A program made the position numbers and the translations under genes. From an uncultured Collinsella sp. (lineage in GTDB: Bacteria > Actinomycetota > Coriobacteriia > Coriobacteriales > Coriobacteriaceae), in assembly GCA_900754445.1 (NCBI GenBank), contig CAAECW010000117.1:5748-69747 (forward strand): DNA of 64,000 bases. The letters are read 5' to 3'. This document shows, piece by piece, positions 16,811 to 24,341 of the stretch. The notes beneath the pieces were generated by a model that did not search any database, was not told the origin of the DNA, and saw only the letters and a program-made list of their open reading frames with translations. Position 1 is the first letter of the stretch, and the number at the start of each line of letters is the position of its first letter.

Positions 16811-18113
16811 AGATGGTGAATTCGGCGAAGTTGCGGTCGCCGCCTGCGGTGCCGGCGTCGCCTGTTGCGGCTGCCGGCGCCAGCGCGTCGCCGCCGACGC
16901 TTTGCAGCAACTCGGCCACATTTGCATCGGGGTTCTGACACAGGATATCGAGCAGCTCGATAAAGTCACGAATGACCTCACGGGGCGTCAGGTGCGTATC
17001 GGCTCCCACGCGGCCAAACTCAATCTTGAGAAAGTTCACCAAGTCGTTCTCGGTAAGCGTGGGCGTCCAGCCAAAGTAGCCGGCATGGATCTGCATGAGC
17101 TTTTCGATGAGCACCAGCAGCTCCTCGTAGGTGAGCGGCTGCAGGCGGATGATGGGCGCGAGCATGTCTTTGAGATCATCTCGCGCAAAGCGACCCTGAG
17201 CGAGTCGGCTGCGCAGAGCTTCGTAGGAGAACACGCCGCGGCGGCGGTCTTCGATGGAGGTTGGCGTGCCGCCCATGATCATGCCCAGGTACTGCGCCTT
17301 GCCCTGGAGCGTGTCGTTGTACATAGTCAGGATCTTCTCGTAGTTGTATTGGCGCGTGATCGCGTTGGGAATCTTGTACAGATTCACGAGTTCGTCGATG
17401 AGCACCAGCATGCCCTTGTATCCGCTGCAGACCAAAAAGCGTGCAATGAGCTTAACGTAGTCGTACCAGTCGTCATCGCTGATGATGGTCGAGGAGCCCA
17501 GCTCAGCGCGTGCCTCGCTCTTGGTGCGGTACTCGCCGCGAATCCATTTGGTCACGCGGCTCATAGCCTCTTCATCGCCCTCGGATACGGCCATGCGATA
17601 GCGGCGGAGCATGCGGGTGAAGTCGAAGCCGTGGACCATCTCCTCGAGCGGGGCCAGTTGGGCATTGACGACCGACTCGTCGACGTCGGCACACGAGGCG
17701 ACCCAGCGATCCAAAATAAGGTTGAGCGCACCACCCTCGGGGCGCGTCTTGGTCGATATATTGCGGATGAGCTCGCGGTAGGTGGCAAGGCCCTGTCCCT
17801 GACCGCCCTGCAGGCGGTGCTCGGGCGACAGGTCGGCATCAGCGACGACGAATCCCTCGCCCATGGCGTGCGTGCGGATGGTCTGGAGCAAAAAGCTCTT
17901 GCCGGCGCCGTAACGACCGACTAAGAAGCGGAAGCTCGCGCCGCCATCGGCGATGAGACTCAAATCGGTGAGCAGGGCGCGAATCTCGACCTCGCGACCC
18001 ACGGTGATATAGGGAAGGCCGATGCGCGGGACCACGCCGCCCTTGAGCGAGTTAAGGATAACGGCGGCGACGCGTTTGGGTACACGGGGCGCTGCGGATG
18101 CGGTATCACTCAT
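16809..18113 (-). CDS. sngB: Shango-type P-loop ATPase (DUF2791/BrxD-like)
   Basis: A 434-residue ATPase of the ATP-binding family that also includes BREX BrxD. Walker A is GRYGAGKS (residues 66-73) and Walker B is GMLVLIDE (234-241), continuing ELVNLYKI. The preceding YITVGREVEI is typical of the family's N-terminus. It is the middle gene of the cassette. Its start overlaps the last eight bases of the TerB-domain gene, so the two are translationally coupled. In Shango the ATPase acts together with the TerB protein and the helicase; the molecular mechanism has not been established. The C-terminal ~40 residues are alanine/glycine-rich and probably disordered. Confidence 0.87.
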   Translation of the reverse strand: MSDTASAAPRVPKRVAAVILNSLKGGVVPRIGLPYITVGREVEIRALLTDLSLIADGGASFRFLVGRYGAGKSFLLQTIRTHAMGEGFVVADADLSPEHRLQGGQGQGLATYRELIRNISTKTRPEGGALNLILDRWVASCADVDESVVNAQLAPLEEMVHGFDFTRMLRRYRMAVSEGDEEAMSRVTKWIRGEYRTKSEARAELGSSTIISDDDWYDYVKLIARFLVCSGYKGMLVLIDELVNLYKIPNAITRQYNYEKILTMYNDTLQGKAQYLGMIMGGTPTSIEDRRRGVFSYEALRSRLAQGRFARDDLKDMLAPIIRLQPLTYEELLVLIEKLMQIHAGYFGWTPTLTENDLVNFLKIEFGRVGADTHLTPREVIRDFIELLDILCQNPDANVAELLQSVGGDALAPAAATGDAGTAGGDRNFAEFTI

Positions 18114-19866
18114 GGTCTAGGTATCCTCTCACGTCTGCTTCGTAGTCCTCGATAATCTGCGGCCCTGCCGCGCTAAATTCAATTACGGTGTCGCCCACCA
18201 GGTCAAAGAGCGCCTCGTTGATGCTGTCGACGAGCATGTCCTCGCTCTGCCCCGATTGCACTACCGCCGATTCCGCCTGTACTGCGTTGTGCTCGAGCAG
18301 CGCGCGGAGATAGGCGTCTGCGGCAGGCGTGAGTTCGTTCGTGGCGTCAGCGGGCGCAACAGCTGCGAACGCGGGCGTCGGCGCGAGAAGCGGTGCCACG
18401 ACACCAAACTGTTCGGTGGATATGGTTGGCTCGTCGGTCTCGTCCTGCCGAATGGGTGCCGCGACCGCCTCGACAATCGCGTCGGCTACGGGCTCGGCTT
18501 CCGGTTGCCCTGAGTCCGCTGCCTCGGCTTCCACAGGTGCGCCGTCCTCGCGCTCTTCGTCGATTAAAAGTGCTTCGCGCGTTTGCGCAGCGGCGCTCCG
18601 AATGTGCCCCAGCTGACTCAGATCGATATCGATCTTGACGGGCTGGTGTGCGGCGTCCCACGAAAGCCATGCCATGATCTCGTCATCGATAATCTTGGCC
18701 AGATATTTGGGGACCTTTTCTTCCTTAAGGGGATGGGCGGGGTCCAGCGCCAGGCGCAGGCGTTGGTCGCAGGCGCGCATCATTTCACCGAGCTTGCTGC
18801 TCTTTTGCCTACTACCATGGATACGCATACATTCCCAAAAGCCGTTTTGGCAACGGTAGATGTGGATGGGATCCAGGCGGTATTCGCAGTCCTCGTGGCG
18901 CTCGGGCGCAAAGAATACGGCCGAGGCAAACATGGTGTAGGGCATGGCCGTCTCCTCCCCAAACAAGCTCGCTACGATGCCGGTCTTTCGGTGCGTGTCA
19001 TAGTAGCGCGCCATGCGGACATACACGGCGCATGCCACGTGGCGCAGATCGCGGTGGTGGCTGCGGTCGAGCCGCGAGTTACTTAGGTTGTACGTGGAGA
19101 GGGCGTTGATGGCGGCCATGAGTCGCTCCTCGCGCACCTCATCGGGCGGAAGGGGGAGCGTGGGCTCGGAGGTTTTGCGACGTTTGGGGGTCTGGTCGGA
19201 CGGTGCCGGTGCCGGTACAAGGTCTCGTGCCGCGCGCCGCAGCTCGATAAGGGCGTTATCGAACATGACGGTTTTAGAGTCGCGGAGCAGCTTGGGGTCG
19301 AGCCCATGGAATACGGCGTAATCCTGCAACCACACGCGTGCAAACCGATCAATGCCGGGCTCGAAGGCGCGATAGACATCCCAAAAGGCCTTGATCTTGT
19401 TAAAACCGTCGAGCGGGTCATCTACGCCAATGCCGCAAATCAGCTCATAGAGATACAGAAAGGCAAAGGACGTAGACGTTTCCTCGACGGTTCCGCGGCG
19501 CACTTGGGCACGCCAGGTAAAGTAGCCGCGCAGCTGCCGGTCGCTCATGGCGTTGTAGGTGGGAAAGTACGACTTAAAGGTGCCGTTGTAGGGACAGTCG
19601 TCCTCAAAGTCGGCCATCAGCAGGCCCTGGCGGTAAAAAAGCTCGGCTTCCGAAAGCCAGCGGCCCGCACCGCCCTTGGGGTCATCCTGCCAGCGCGATA
19701 TCTCGCGCATTTTACGGTACTGGTCGGGGAGGAAATTCTGCATCTGTCGGCCGGTTTTGAGAATCGGCTCGTCTGCGTAGACTTCATGTGAGAAGCGGGC
19801 AGACTGATGGGTCCGGGCCTCGGCCATAATGCGCTCGATGAGCATCTTGATGTCCTGGTCGGCCAC
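18106..19866 (-). CDS. sngA: Shango-type TerB_N/TerB_C protein
   Basis: A 586-residue protein, first gene of the cassette. Residues ~70-260 match the TerB_N domain (MSDRQLRGYFTWRAQVRRG, then FLYLYELICGIG). The C-terminal ~75 residues match a TerB_C-like module (MLVDSINEALFDLVGDTVIE, then IIEDYEADVRGYL). Between them lies an alanine/glutamate-rich low-complexity linker (about residues 430-510). TerB modules occur in tellurite-resistance and phage-defence systems and in helicase-linked DNA-processing cassettes. GTG at 19866 has GAGGAGG upstream, and an extended -10 lies about 40 bases upstream. The assignment to Shango rests on the domain trio and gene order rather than on sequence comparison. 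Confidence 0.85.
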   Translation of the reverse strand: MADQDIKMLIERIMAEARTHQSARFSHEVYADEPILKTGRQMQNFLPDQYRKMREISRWQDDPKGGAGRWLSEAELFYRQGLLMADFEDDCPYNGTFKSYFPTYNAMSDRQLRGYFTWRAQVRRGTVEETSTSFAFLYLYELICGIGVDDPLDGFNKIKAFWDVYRAFEPGIDRFARVWLQDYAVFHGLDPKLLRDSKTVMFDNALIELRRAARDLVPAPAPSDQTPKRRKTSEPTLPLPPDEVREERLMAAINALSTYNLSNSRLDRSHHRDLRHVACAVYVRMARYYDTHRKTGIVASLFGEETAMPYTMFASAVFFAPERHEDCEYRLDPIHIYRCQNGFWECMRIHGSRQKSSKLGEMMRACDQRLRLALDPAHPLKEEKVPKYLAKIIDDEIMAWLSWDAAHQPVKIDIDLSQLGHIRSAAAQTREALLIDEEREDGAPVEAEAADSGQPEAEPVADAIVEAVAAPIRQDETDEPTISTEQFGVVAPLLAPTPAFAAVAPADATNELTPAADAYLRALLEHNAVQAESAVVQSGQSEDMLVDSINEALFDLVGDTVIEFSAAGPQIIEDYEADVRGYLDHE

Positions 19867-19902
19867 CGCTCCTCCTCTCGAACGCAGCTACGGTGACCTC
19901 AT

Positions 19903-19911
19903 ATCATAGCA
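19903..19911 (-). promoter_or_regulatory. Candidate extended -10 promoter of the sngABC operon
   Basis: On the minus strand TGCTATGAT (TG-n-TATGAT) lies 37 bases before the sngA start codon. No convincing -35 is seen, as is usual with extended -10 promoters. It implies that the cassette has its own promoter in the 87-bp gap after the DUF554 gene. Confidence 0.45.
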
Positions 19912-19953
19912 CAGCATCAAACAGGTGTTCGAGATACCGCTGCGTTGATAGAT

Positions 19954-20670
19954 TTAGAACAGGAGGGCGTAGATGACGGCGATGACGACGGAGGGGAGCA
20001 TATTGGCCGTGCGGAAGGTCTGAGGACGGATGAGGTTGACGCCGACGCAGAAGATGAGCATGGAGCCTACGAGCGAAAGGCTGTTGAGGGCTGCTGTGGT
20101 CATGATGGGGGAGAGCGCGCCGGCAAACAACGTGATCGTCCCCTGGAACACGGCTACGGGCAGGGCCGAGAAGATGCAGCCGCGTCCGAGCGACGCCGTC
20201 ATGGTGCAGACGATGATGCAGTCCAGTGCGCCCTTGAGGGCAAGCGTTGACCAGTCGCCGAGCAGGCCGTCCTGGATCGATCCCACAATTGCCATGGCGC
20301 CGATACACACGGTGAGTGAAGTCGAGACAAAAGCGTTGGTGAACTCGTTATCGCCCTCACTGCCGGTCTTGCGCTTGAGCCATTCGCCAAGGTTCTCGAT
20401 GGCGGCTTCCAAGTTGACGGCCTCGCCGATGAGCGAACCGAGCGCAAATGAGACGATGAGCATGGTGGTGCCGGTGGTCGCTAGCGCCTTCCCATCGATA
20501 AGGAGCATCTTTTGCATGGTGCCGCCAAGGCCGATAAACAGGACGCACAGCCCCGATGCTTTCATGAGTGTGTCTTGGATGCGCGGTGTGATGAAGCGGC
20601 CGCCCGCTAATCCCAAAAGACCGCCCGCAACTAAAAGCACAACGTTGATGATTGTTCCCAAGCCCGGCAT
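19954..20670 (-). CDS. DUF554 family membrane protein
   Basis: A 238-residue integral membrane protein of the DUF554 family (YdfK/YqgA-like). It starts GLGTIINVVLLVAGGLLGL, has about six or seven hydrophobic helices, and shows family landmarks LKASGLCVLFIGL (as KASGLCVLFIGL), TMLIVSFALGSLIGE, and AFVSTSLTVCIGAMAIVGS. ATG at 20670 has AGGAGGG six bases upstream; a longer frame to 20739 lacks a ribosome binding site. The family is commonly annotated as a possible transporter, with no proven substrate. It lies upstream of the Shango cassette on the same strand but with an 87-bp gap and a promoter between, so a functional link is not implied. Confidence 0.85.
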   Translation of the reverse strand: MPGLGTIINVVLLVAGGLLGLAGGRFITPRIQDTLMKASGLCVLFIGLGGTMQKMLLIDGKALATTGTTMLIVSFALGSLIGEAVNLEAAIENLGEWLKRKTGSEGDNEFTNAFVSTSLTVCIGAMAIVGSIQDGLLGDWSTLALKGALDCIIVCTMTASLGRGCIFSALPVAVFQGTITLFAGALSPIMTTAALNSLSLVGSMLIFCVGVNLIRPQTFRTANMLPSVVIAVIYALLF

Positions 20671-20788
20671 GAGCCCTCCTGTATTGATGCCAACGTGGCA
20701 ATCGTAGCAGAACGAAATGCGAGGCACATCGCGACTCATCTAATACGTTATATAAGTGGTGTTAGGAATGATGTGCAGCATTTAAGCC

Positions 20789-22219
20789 TCAGGTGGTTGT
20801 CGGGACATAGGGATAGTATTCAAAGCGCAGTGTCATAAGCCGCTGCGGGGATTCAATAGCCGCGGCGATGATATTGGCATCGCGGGCACGATCAAACCCT
20901 TCGAGTTCGATCTGATACGAGACGTCTTGCATAATGTCCAGACGTCGCCAGGCTAGGAGTGTGTCACCATCGAATTCCAAGGTCTTGCCTCCGTCTGGAG
21001 CAACGGCGTATAGACGCAGCTTGGCGGTGGTTGCAGGGTCGACAACCGTGACCTTTTTAATTTCGTTTCGAGTATTCTTGGCGCCCAACAAGGTGAGCAG
21101 TGTTGGGGCCACGACCTCGCCCGATGGCAAAAAGACGACTTCGATGGATTCGGGAAATGCGATGATAGCCGACTTGCGGACGGGCTGATTGGCGGCGGCA
21201 ACTTCGATGTTCGCAGCGTCGATGACCTCTGTGTGGTCGAGTGCGGCAAGCACGCAACAGTTACCTTCATCGATCTCTTGAGGATCAGCAAGCCCCAGAC
21301 TGTCCGCGAGCTCGGGATCGTTTGGATCGGCAGCGGGCTCATTCGGTGCTTCGAAAGAAGCTGGGGCGCTGTTTGTCGGCGACGGCGTGTCGCCCGCACC
21401 TGCTTCTTTATCCGCGCTCTCTTCTTGTATGGTTGCGTTGATGGGTTCGTCGTTTGAGGGGAGCGTCTTGGCGTCAAGCGCGGAGGGGAGAATTCCGATG
21501 GCTCCGGATCCGTTCCACTCCATTTCGAGAAGCGCCGGGTCGGCAAGAATGCGTTGCCTGCTTTGCGCGTGGGCATCGATTTCAATAGGGCCTGCCTCTA
21601 TCCCTCGTGTAAGACTGAGTGATCCGGCTGGCTTCTCGAAATGAGCGTTTGTGTCTTTGGCGCTGACGGCGTAGAACAGCAGGGACGCTTCTCCCGCCGC
21701 GATGGCATCGGTGCCGGCTTTGGTCAGTCGCAACGATGCCGTGAATGAGAGGGTGGGCTGCGCATCGTCTGCATTCGCGGCGGCGCAGCCCAGACATATA
21801 CCGCCTCCTTTCTCGAAAAACGTACCGTCGAAGGCGACCTTCGCTCCGTTCGCCGAGTCATCGACCGAAGCGATGTCGATGCGCAGCTCTAAATTGCATG
21901 GATCGCCATCCGCATCGAGCACAACCGAGCGCCACATGCAGACGGCGCACCCCGCCTGGGAGCCGTTTGCCTTGTTCGAACGATTGATATCCACGACTAT
22001 CGAGCCGTCCGTATTACGACGAAGGCATCCCGAGGTTGAGATTGCGGCTTGTGCGATCGAAAAACGCTTACACGCAATGGCACTCGACGGATTTGGTGCG
22101 GAGCTTAGGGCTGCTGGTAAGGAGTCTGCCATGACGGGAGTCGCCCAGGCGGCGACGGGCGTTCCGGTTGCGAGCGCGCCGCAGAGTGCGACGACGGGCA
22201 AAAGGTTCTTTGATGCCAT
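20789..22219 (-). CDS. Secreted protein of unknown function, end of a surface-protein locus
   Basis: A 476-residue exported protein. A signal peptide is clear (residues 1-26, KNLLPVVALCGALATG ... AWA). The mature part begins with a cysteine-containing domain (residues ~50-190: CAVCMW, LDADGDPC, CLGCAAAN) that looks beta-rich, followed by an acidic proline/alanine/serine linker (~260-315), and a second beta-rich domain to the end (SAIIAFPESIEVVFLPSGEVV, then MTLRFEYYPYVP). There is no LPxTG motif or C-terminal membrane anchor. The cysteine pairs CxxC could form disulphides or bind metal. No family is recognised. It is the last gene of a five-gene minus-strand cluster and follows the LAQTG gene by 18 bases. 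Confidence 0.75.
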   Translation of the reverse strand: MASKNLLPVVALCGALATGTPVAAWATPVMADSLPAALSSAPNPSSAIACKRFSIAQAAISTSGCLRRNTDGSIVVDINRSNKANGSQAGCAVCMWRSVVLDADGDPCNLELRIDIASVDDSANGAKVAFDGTFFEKGGGICLGCAAANADDAQPTLSFTASLRLTKAGTDAIAAGEASLLFYAVSAKDTNAHFEKPAGSLSLTRGIEAGPIEIDAHAQSRQRILADPALLEMEWNGSGAIGILPSALDAKTLPSNDEPINATIQEESADKEAGAGDTPSPTNSAPASFEAPNEPAADPNDPELADSLGLADPQEIDEGNCCVLAALDHTEVIDAANIEVAAANQPVRKSAIIAFPESIEVVFLPSGEVVAPTLLTLLGAKNTRNEIKKVTVVDPATTAKLRLYAVAPDGGKTLEFDGDTLLAWRRLDIMQDVSYQIELEGFDRARDANIIAAAIESPQRLMTLRFEYYPYVPTTT

Positions 22220-22237
22220 GGGGTCTCCTTAGCTAAT

Positions 22238-22519
22238 TTAGTGCGGCCTGTCCGTGTTTTGTTTCTGGCTGCGTTTGATGTGCAGACCGAGGCCGGCGGT
22301 CCCCGCGCCTGCTGCTGCGGCGCCTGCTGCCAAGAGCCATCGTCTGTCGCCTGTCTGCGCCAACGGTTCCTCGCGGTCGCCGCGGTCGAGCTCCGAGAGG
22401 TCGACCGTCACTTGCGTGGCGGCCTGCGCCTGTTCTTGCTGGGCAAAGGCCATGGCTGGCCCAAACGCTAGGATGCTGACGGCGGCGGCCAGGGCGACAG
22501 CCTTATGCCGTGTGCGCAC
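22238..22519 (-). CDS. Tiny LAQTG cell-wall-anchored protein
   Basis: A 93-residue protein: signal peptide (residues 1-27, RTRHKAVALAAAVSILAFG), a very short exposed part of about 25 residues, then a sortase signal LAQTG (residues 53-57), a hydrophobic glycine/alanine helix and a basic tail (KRSQK). LAxTG variants are typical substrates of actinobacterial class E-like sortases. Start GTG at 22519 overlaps the end of the upstream gene by 17 bases; a TTG at 22549 in the same frame is an alternative. With so little exposed sequence it may serve as an anchor, cap or terminal subunit for its neighbours. No sortase gene is present in the window. Confidence 0.7.
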   Translation of the reverse strand: MRTRHKAVALAAAVSILAFGPAMAFAQQEQAQAATQVTVDLSELDRGDREEPLAQTGDRRWLLAAGAAAAGAGTAGLGLHIKRSQKQNTDRPH

Positions 22520-23102
22520 CGGGCTCGACCGTCCAGGTGATCGTTGCAACCTGATCGCCTTCGCCGGTTACGCGGAAGATGTCGCGCGTGACGCGGGCGA
22601 CGTTTCCGCTTGTCTTGAGCTTAATTTTGTCCTTGCCGCCGGCAATGCCCTGGTAGCCCATGTCGAAGGCTGCATTCTTGGAAAGATCGAGGCCCGTCCC
22701 CTGCGTTGCGGCGCTGGCGTTCTGGAGTGCGCCGTCGGGGCCGACCTTAAAGTCGATGGAGTTCTGTGCGGTTCCGGCTTTGGCGTCGGCAGCAATGGTC
22801 CAGGTGTTCATGGCGTCGATCTTCATGTTGGTGACATGGATGCCGTAGGCCGAATGATTGTCGATGGTGGTCGCGTCTTCTGAGGGGCCCTGAAGCGTGC
22901 CGTCGGCCTTGGCGACGAAGGGAATAACCGTCGGAACTTTGAACTCAACGTTGTCGATCTCGGTCCTGACCATTACTTTCGTGGTTCCAACGCGCCCGGC
23001 TGCCATAGCTGGCGTCGGGGCGGCGCCCATTGCGAGCGCGAGCGCGAGCCCTGCGCCCACGACGAGCGCTCTGGCTCCGTTCATGTTCCTGGTGATGTCC
23101 AT
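22503..23102 (-). CDS. Secreted beta-rich surface protein, possible fibre or WxL-like subunit
   Basis: A 199-residue protein with a signal peptide (residues ~8-35, ARALVVGAGLALALAMG ... AMAA) and a mature domain beginning RVGTTKVMVRTEIDN. The pattern VPTVIPFVAKADGTLQGPSED followed by DNHSAYGIHVTNM, and the terminal strand VATITWTVEPG, resembles small secreted beta-sandwich proteins such as TasA/camelysin-like or WxL-like subunits, but I cannot assign a family. It has no membrane anchor. ATG at 23102 follows GAAAGGAACGACC. Its stop overlaps the LAQTG gene, pointing to coupled translation and a joint function at the cell surface. Confidence 0.75.
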   Translation of the reverse strand: MDITRNMNGARALVVGAGLALALAMGAAPTPAMAAGRVGTTKVMVRTEIDNVEFKVPTVIPFVAKADGTLQGPSEDATTIDNHSAYGIHVTNMKIDAMNTWTIAADAKAGTAQNSIDFKVGPDGALQNASAATQGTGLDLSKNAAFDMGYQGIAGGKDKIKLKTSGNVARVTRDIFRVTGEGDQVATITWTVEPGAHTA

Positions 23103-23192
23103 GGTCGTTCCTTTCTATTCGCCGCGGGCCGTCCCCGCGATGATTGGACGAATGCTGGTGAATTGCGTGCGGTGCCGCGTCGGCCGGAAAAG

Positions 23193-23702
23193 CTAGTTCT
23201 CGGCTTGCTCAACCCGCACCTTGACACGTGTCGGATTGCCGTGGGTGTCGTAGGTCTTGGCATCGAGTGCCTGAATCTCGATATATGCCTCGCCTTCTTG
23301 GATATCGCCGGCGGGGCAGGTCTCAACCGTCTTGCCGGCTTCGACCACACCGGACTCATAGATGGTCTCGTCGTTTTGAATCACGCGGAAGCGCTGGGGA
23401 AACTTGTTGTCTTGGACGTTTTGCACGTTGACGCGCAGCTTGCCGCCTTCCTGCAACTGTGCGACCGGTGCGACCGAGATCGTCATCATGTTGTCACGGA
23501 CGATGGCGTCGAGCTCATCCTGGATTTCTTGGCGCGATTTACCTTCTGCCGTCGTGACCGAGGCACCCGCTTCGGGCACGGGCTGCGACTGCCAGGCGTA
23601 TAGCCCTACGGCGATGAGGGCGCAGACGATAGCCAGGCAGACAACGACGAGTTTCTTGCGACGCCCCAGTCCTGCAAGGCGGGGCGGCTTCTTCGCACTC
23701 AT
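23193..23702 (-). CDS. Single-pass membrane protein with extracytoplasmic domain
   Basis: A 169-residue protein with a basic N-terminus (KKPPRLAGLGRRKK), one membrane helix (residues ~18-36, LVVVCLAIVCALIAVGLYAW) and an extracytoplasmic domain. The C-terminal part has a beta-sandwich look (KLRVNVQNVQDNKFPQRFRV, then AYIEIQALD and VKVRVEQ), similar in feel to Ig-like modules seen in surface-assembly proteins. It starts in an ATGA overlap with the upstream 98-residue gene. A longer reading frame runs up to 24065 but antiparallel composition and lack of a ribosome binding site exclude it. Family unknown; its place in the locus suggests a role with the two secreted proteins downstream. Confidence 0.75.
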   Translation of the reverse strand: MSAKKPPRLAGLGRRKKLVVVCLAIVCALIAVGLYAWQSQPVPEAGASVTTAEGKSRQEIQDELDAIVRDNMMTISVAPVAQLQEGGKLRVNVQNVQDNKFPQRFRVIQNDETIYESGVVEAGKTVETCPAGDIQEGEAYIEIQALDAKTYDTHGNPTRVKVRVEQAEN

Positions 23703-23995
23703 GCGGCGTCCTTGGTGGTGTAGACGCGTGCGAACGTGGACGGGTCCGCTCCAAAGAGCATGTGAAGCATCAGGCGGCGCGAGTAGATGAGCTCGTCGAA
23801 GTCGTGAGGGAGCTCGATATTGTGGATGCGCGCGATGTGGTGGGCGAGCGCCGAGAACGACTCGGGGTCGCAGATAACATCGGTGGTGACGTGGTAGACC
23901 GTCGTATCGGGGAACGCCTCTTCGTCGAAAGGCAGGAGATAGGGATCGTCGTCGACCTCGATGGCGACGCCGTACTGGGGCCAGTAATATGCCAT
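23699..23995 (-). CDS. Hypothetical 98-residue protein, first gene of the surface locus
   Basis: No signal peptide or membrane segment is visible, so the protein should be cytosolic. The sequence is acidic in the first 30 residues (EVDDDPYLLPFDEEAFPD) and histidine-rich in the middle (ALAHHIARIHNIELPHDFDE). ATG at 23995 has GGGAGG seven bases upstream. Its stop overlaps the next gene by four bases, so it is co-translated with a membrane protein. It somewhat resembles short proteins with a nuclease-like or DUF559-like fold tail (type YYWPQYGVAIEVDDD), where a V-x-I-E-V-D strand would fit, but the catalytic residues cannot be assigned. Function unknown. Confidence 0.65.
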   Translation of the reverse strand: MAYYWPQYGVAIEVDDDPYLLPFDEEAFPDTTVYHVTTDVICDPESFSALAHHIARIHNIELPHDFDELIYSRRLMLHMLFGADPSTFARVYTTKDAA

Positions 23996-24341
23996 GGGAA
24001 CCTCCCTGCTTCTGGGGCCAAAACTTCCATTGGTTTTGGCTGTTGATGCCGACCGTATCAGTCACTACTTGACCAATTGCTGACCAAATGCTTGACGGAT
24101 TGACATCTCCGCAGGTAAAAGATGGTAAAAATTACTTCAACTTTTTTCGAGCGACAATTGCGTGGTCGCTGGCGGTAAAGCGACATGTGTCAAAAGCATC
24201 GTCTGCCGAGGAAACCTTGCCGCTCGCCGAATTGCACGAACGTAAAAATCGCCAATTATGGAGACGGTCTCGAACACGTCGACGAAACGATGCGGTAACA
24301 TCTCCCTGCAAACACTGTAGTTAGCTAAAGGGGGAGTTCGC
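23996..24341. promoter_or_regulatory. 346-bp divergent intergenic region with promoters for the surface locus and lactate operon
   Basis: No gene is seen; a 79-codon frame at 24088-24324 has no ribosome binding site and atypical composition. A perfect -35 hexamer TTGACA lies at 24100-24105 on the plus strand, with A/T-rich GGTAAAAATT at 24125-24134 as a possible -10 (spacing longer than usual). Two ATTGACC-like words (GACCAATTG, GACCAAATG) lie near 24071-24089. GAGACGGTCTC is an 11-bp palindrome near 24260. AAAGGGGGAG precedes the GTG start at 24342. The bases are more A/T-rich than the flanking genes, as expected of a control region. Confidence 0.45.

Noticed and set aside
24088..24324. A 78-codon gene before the lactate operon
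   Set aside because: No ribosome binding site and it spans the probable promoter; composition is unlike the neighbouring genes.
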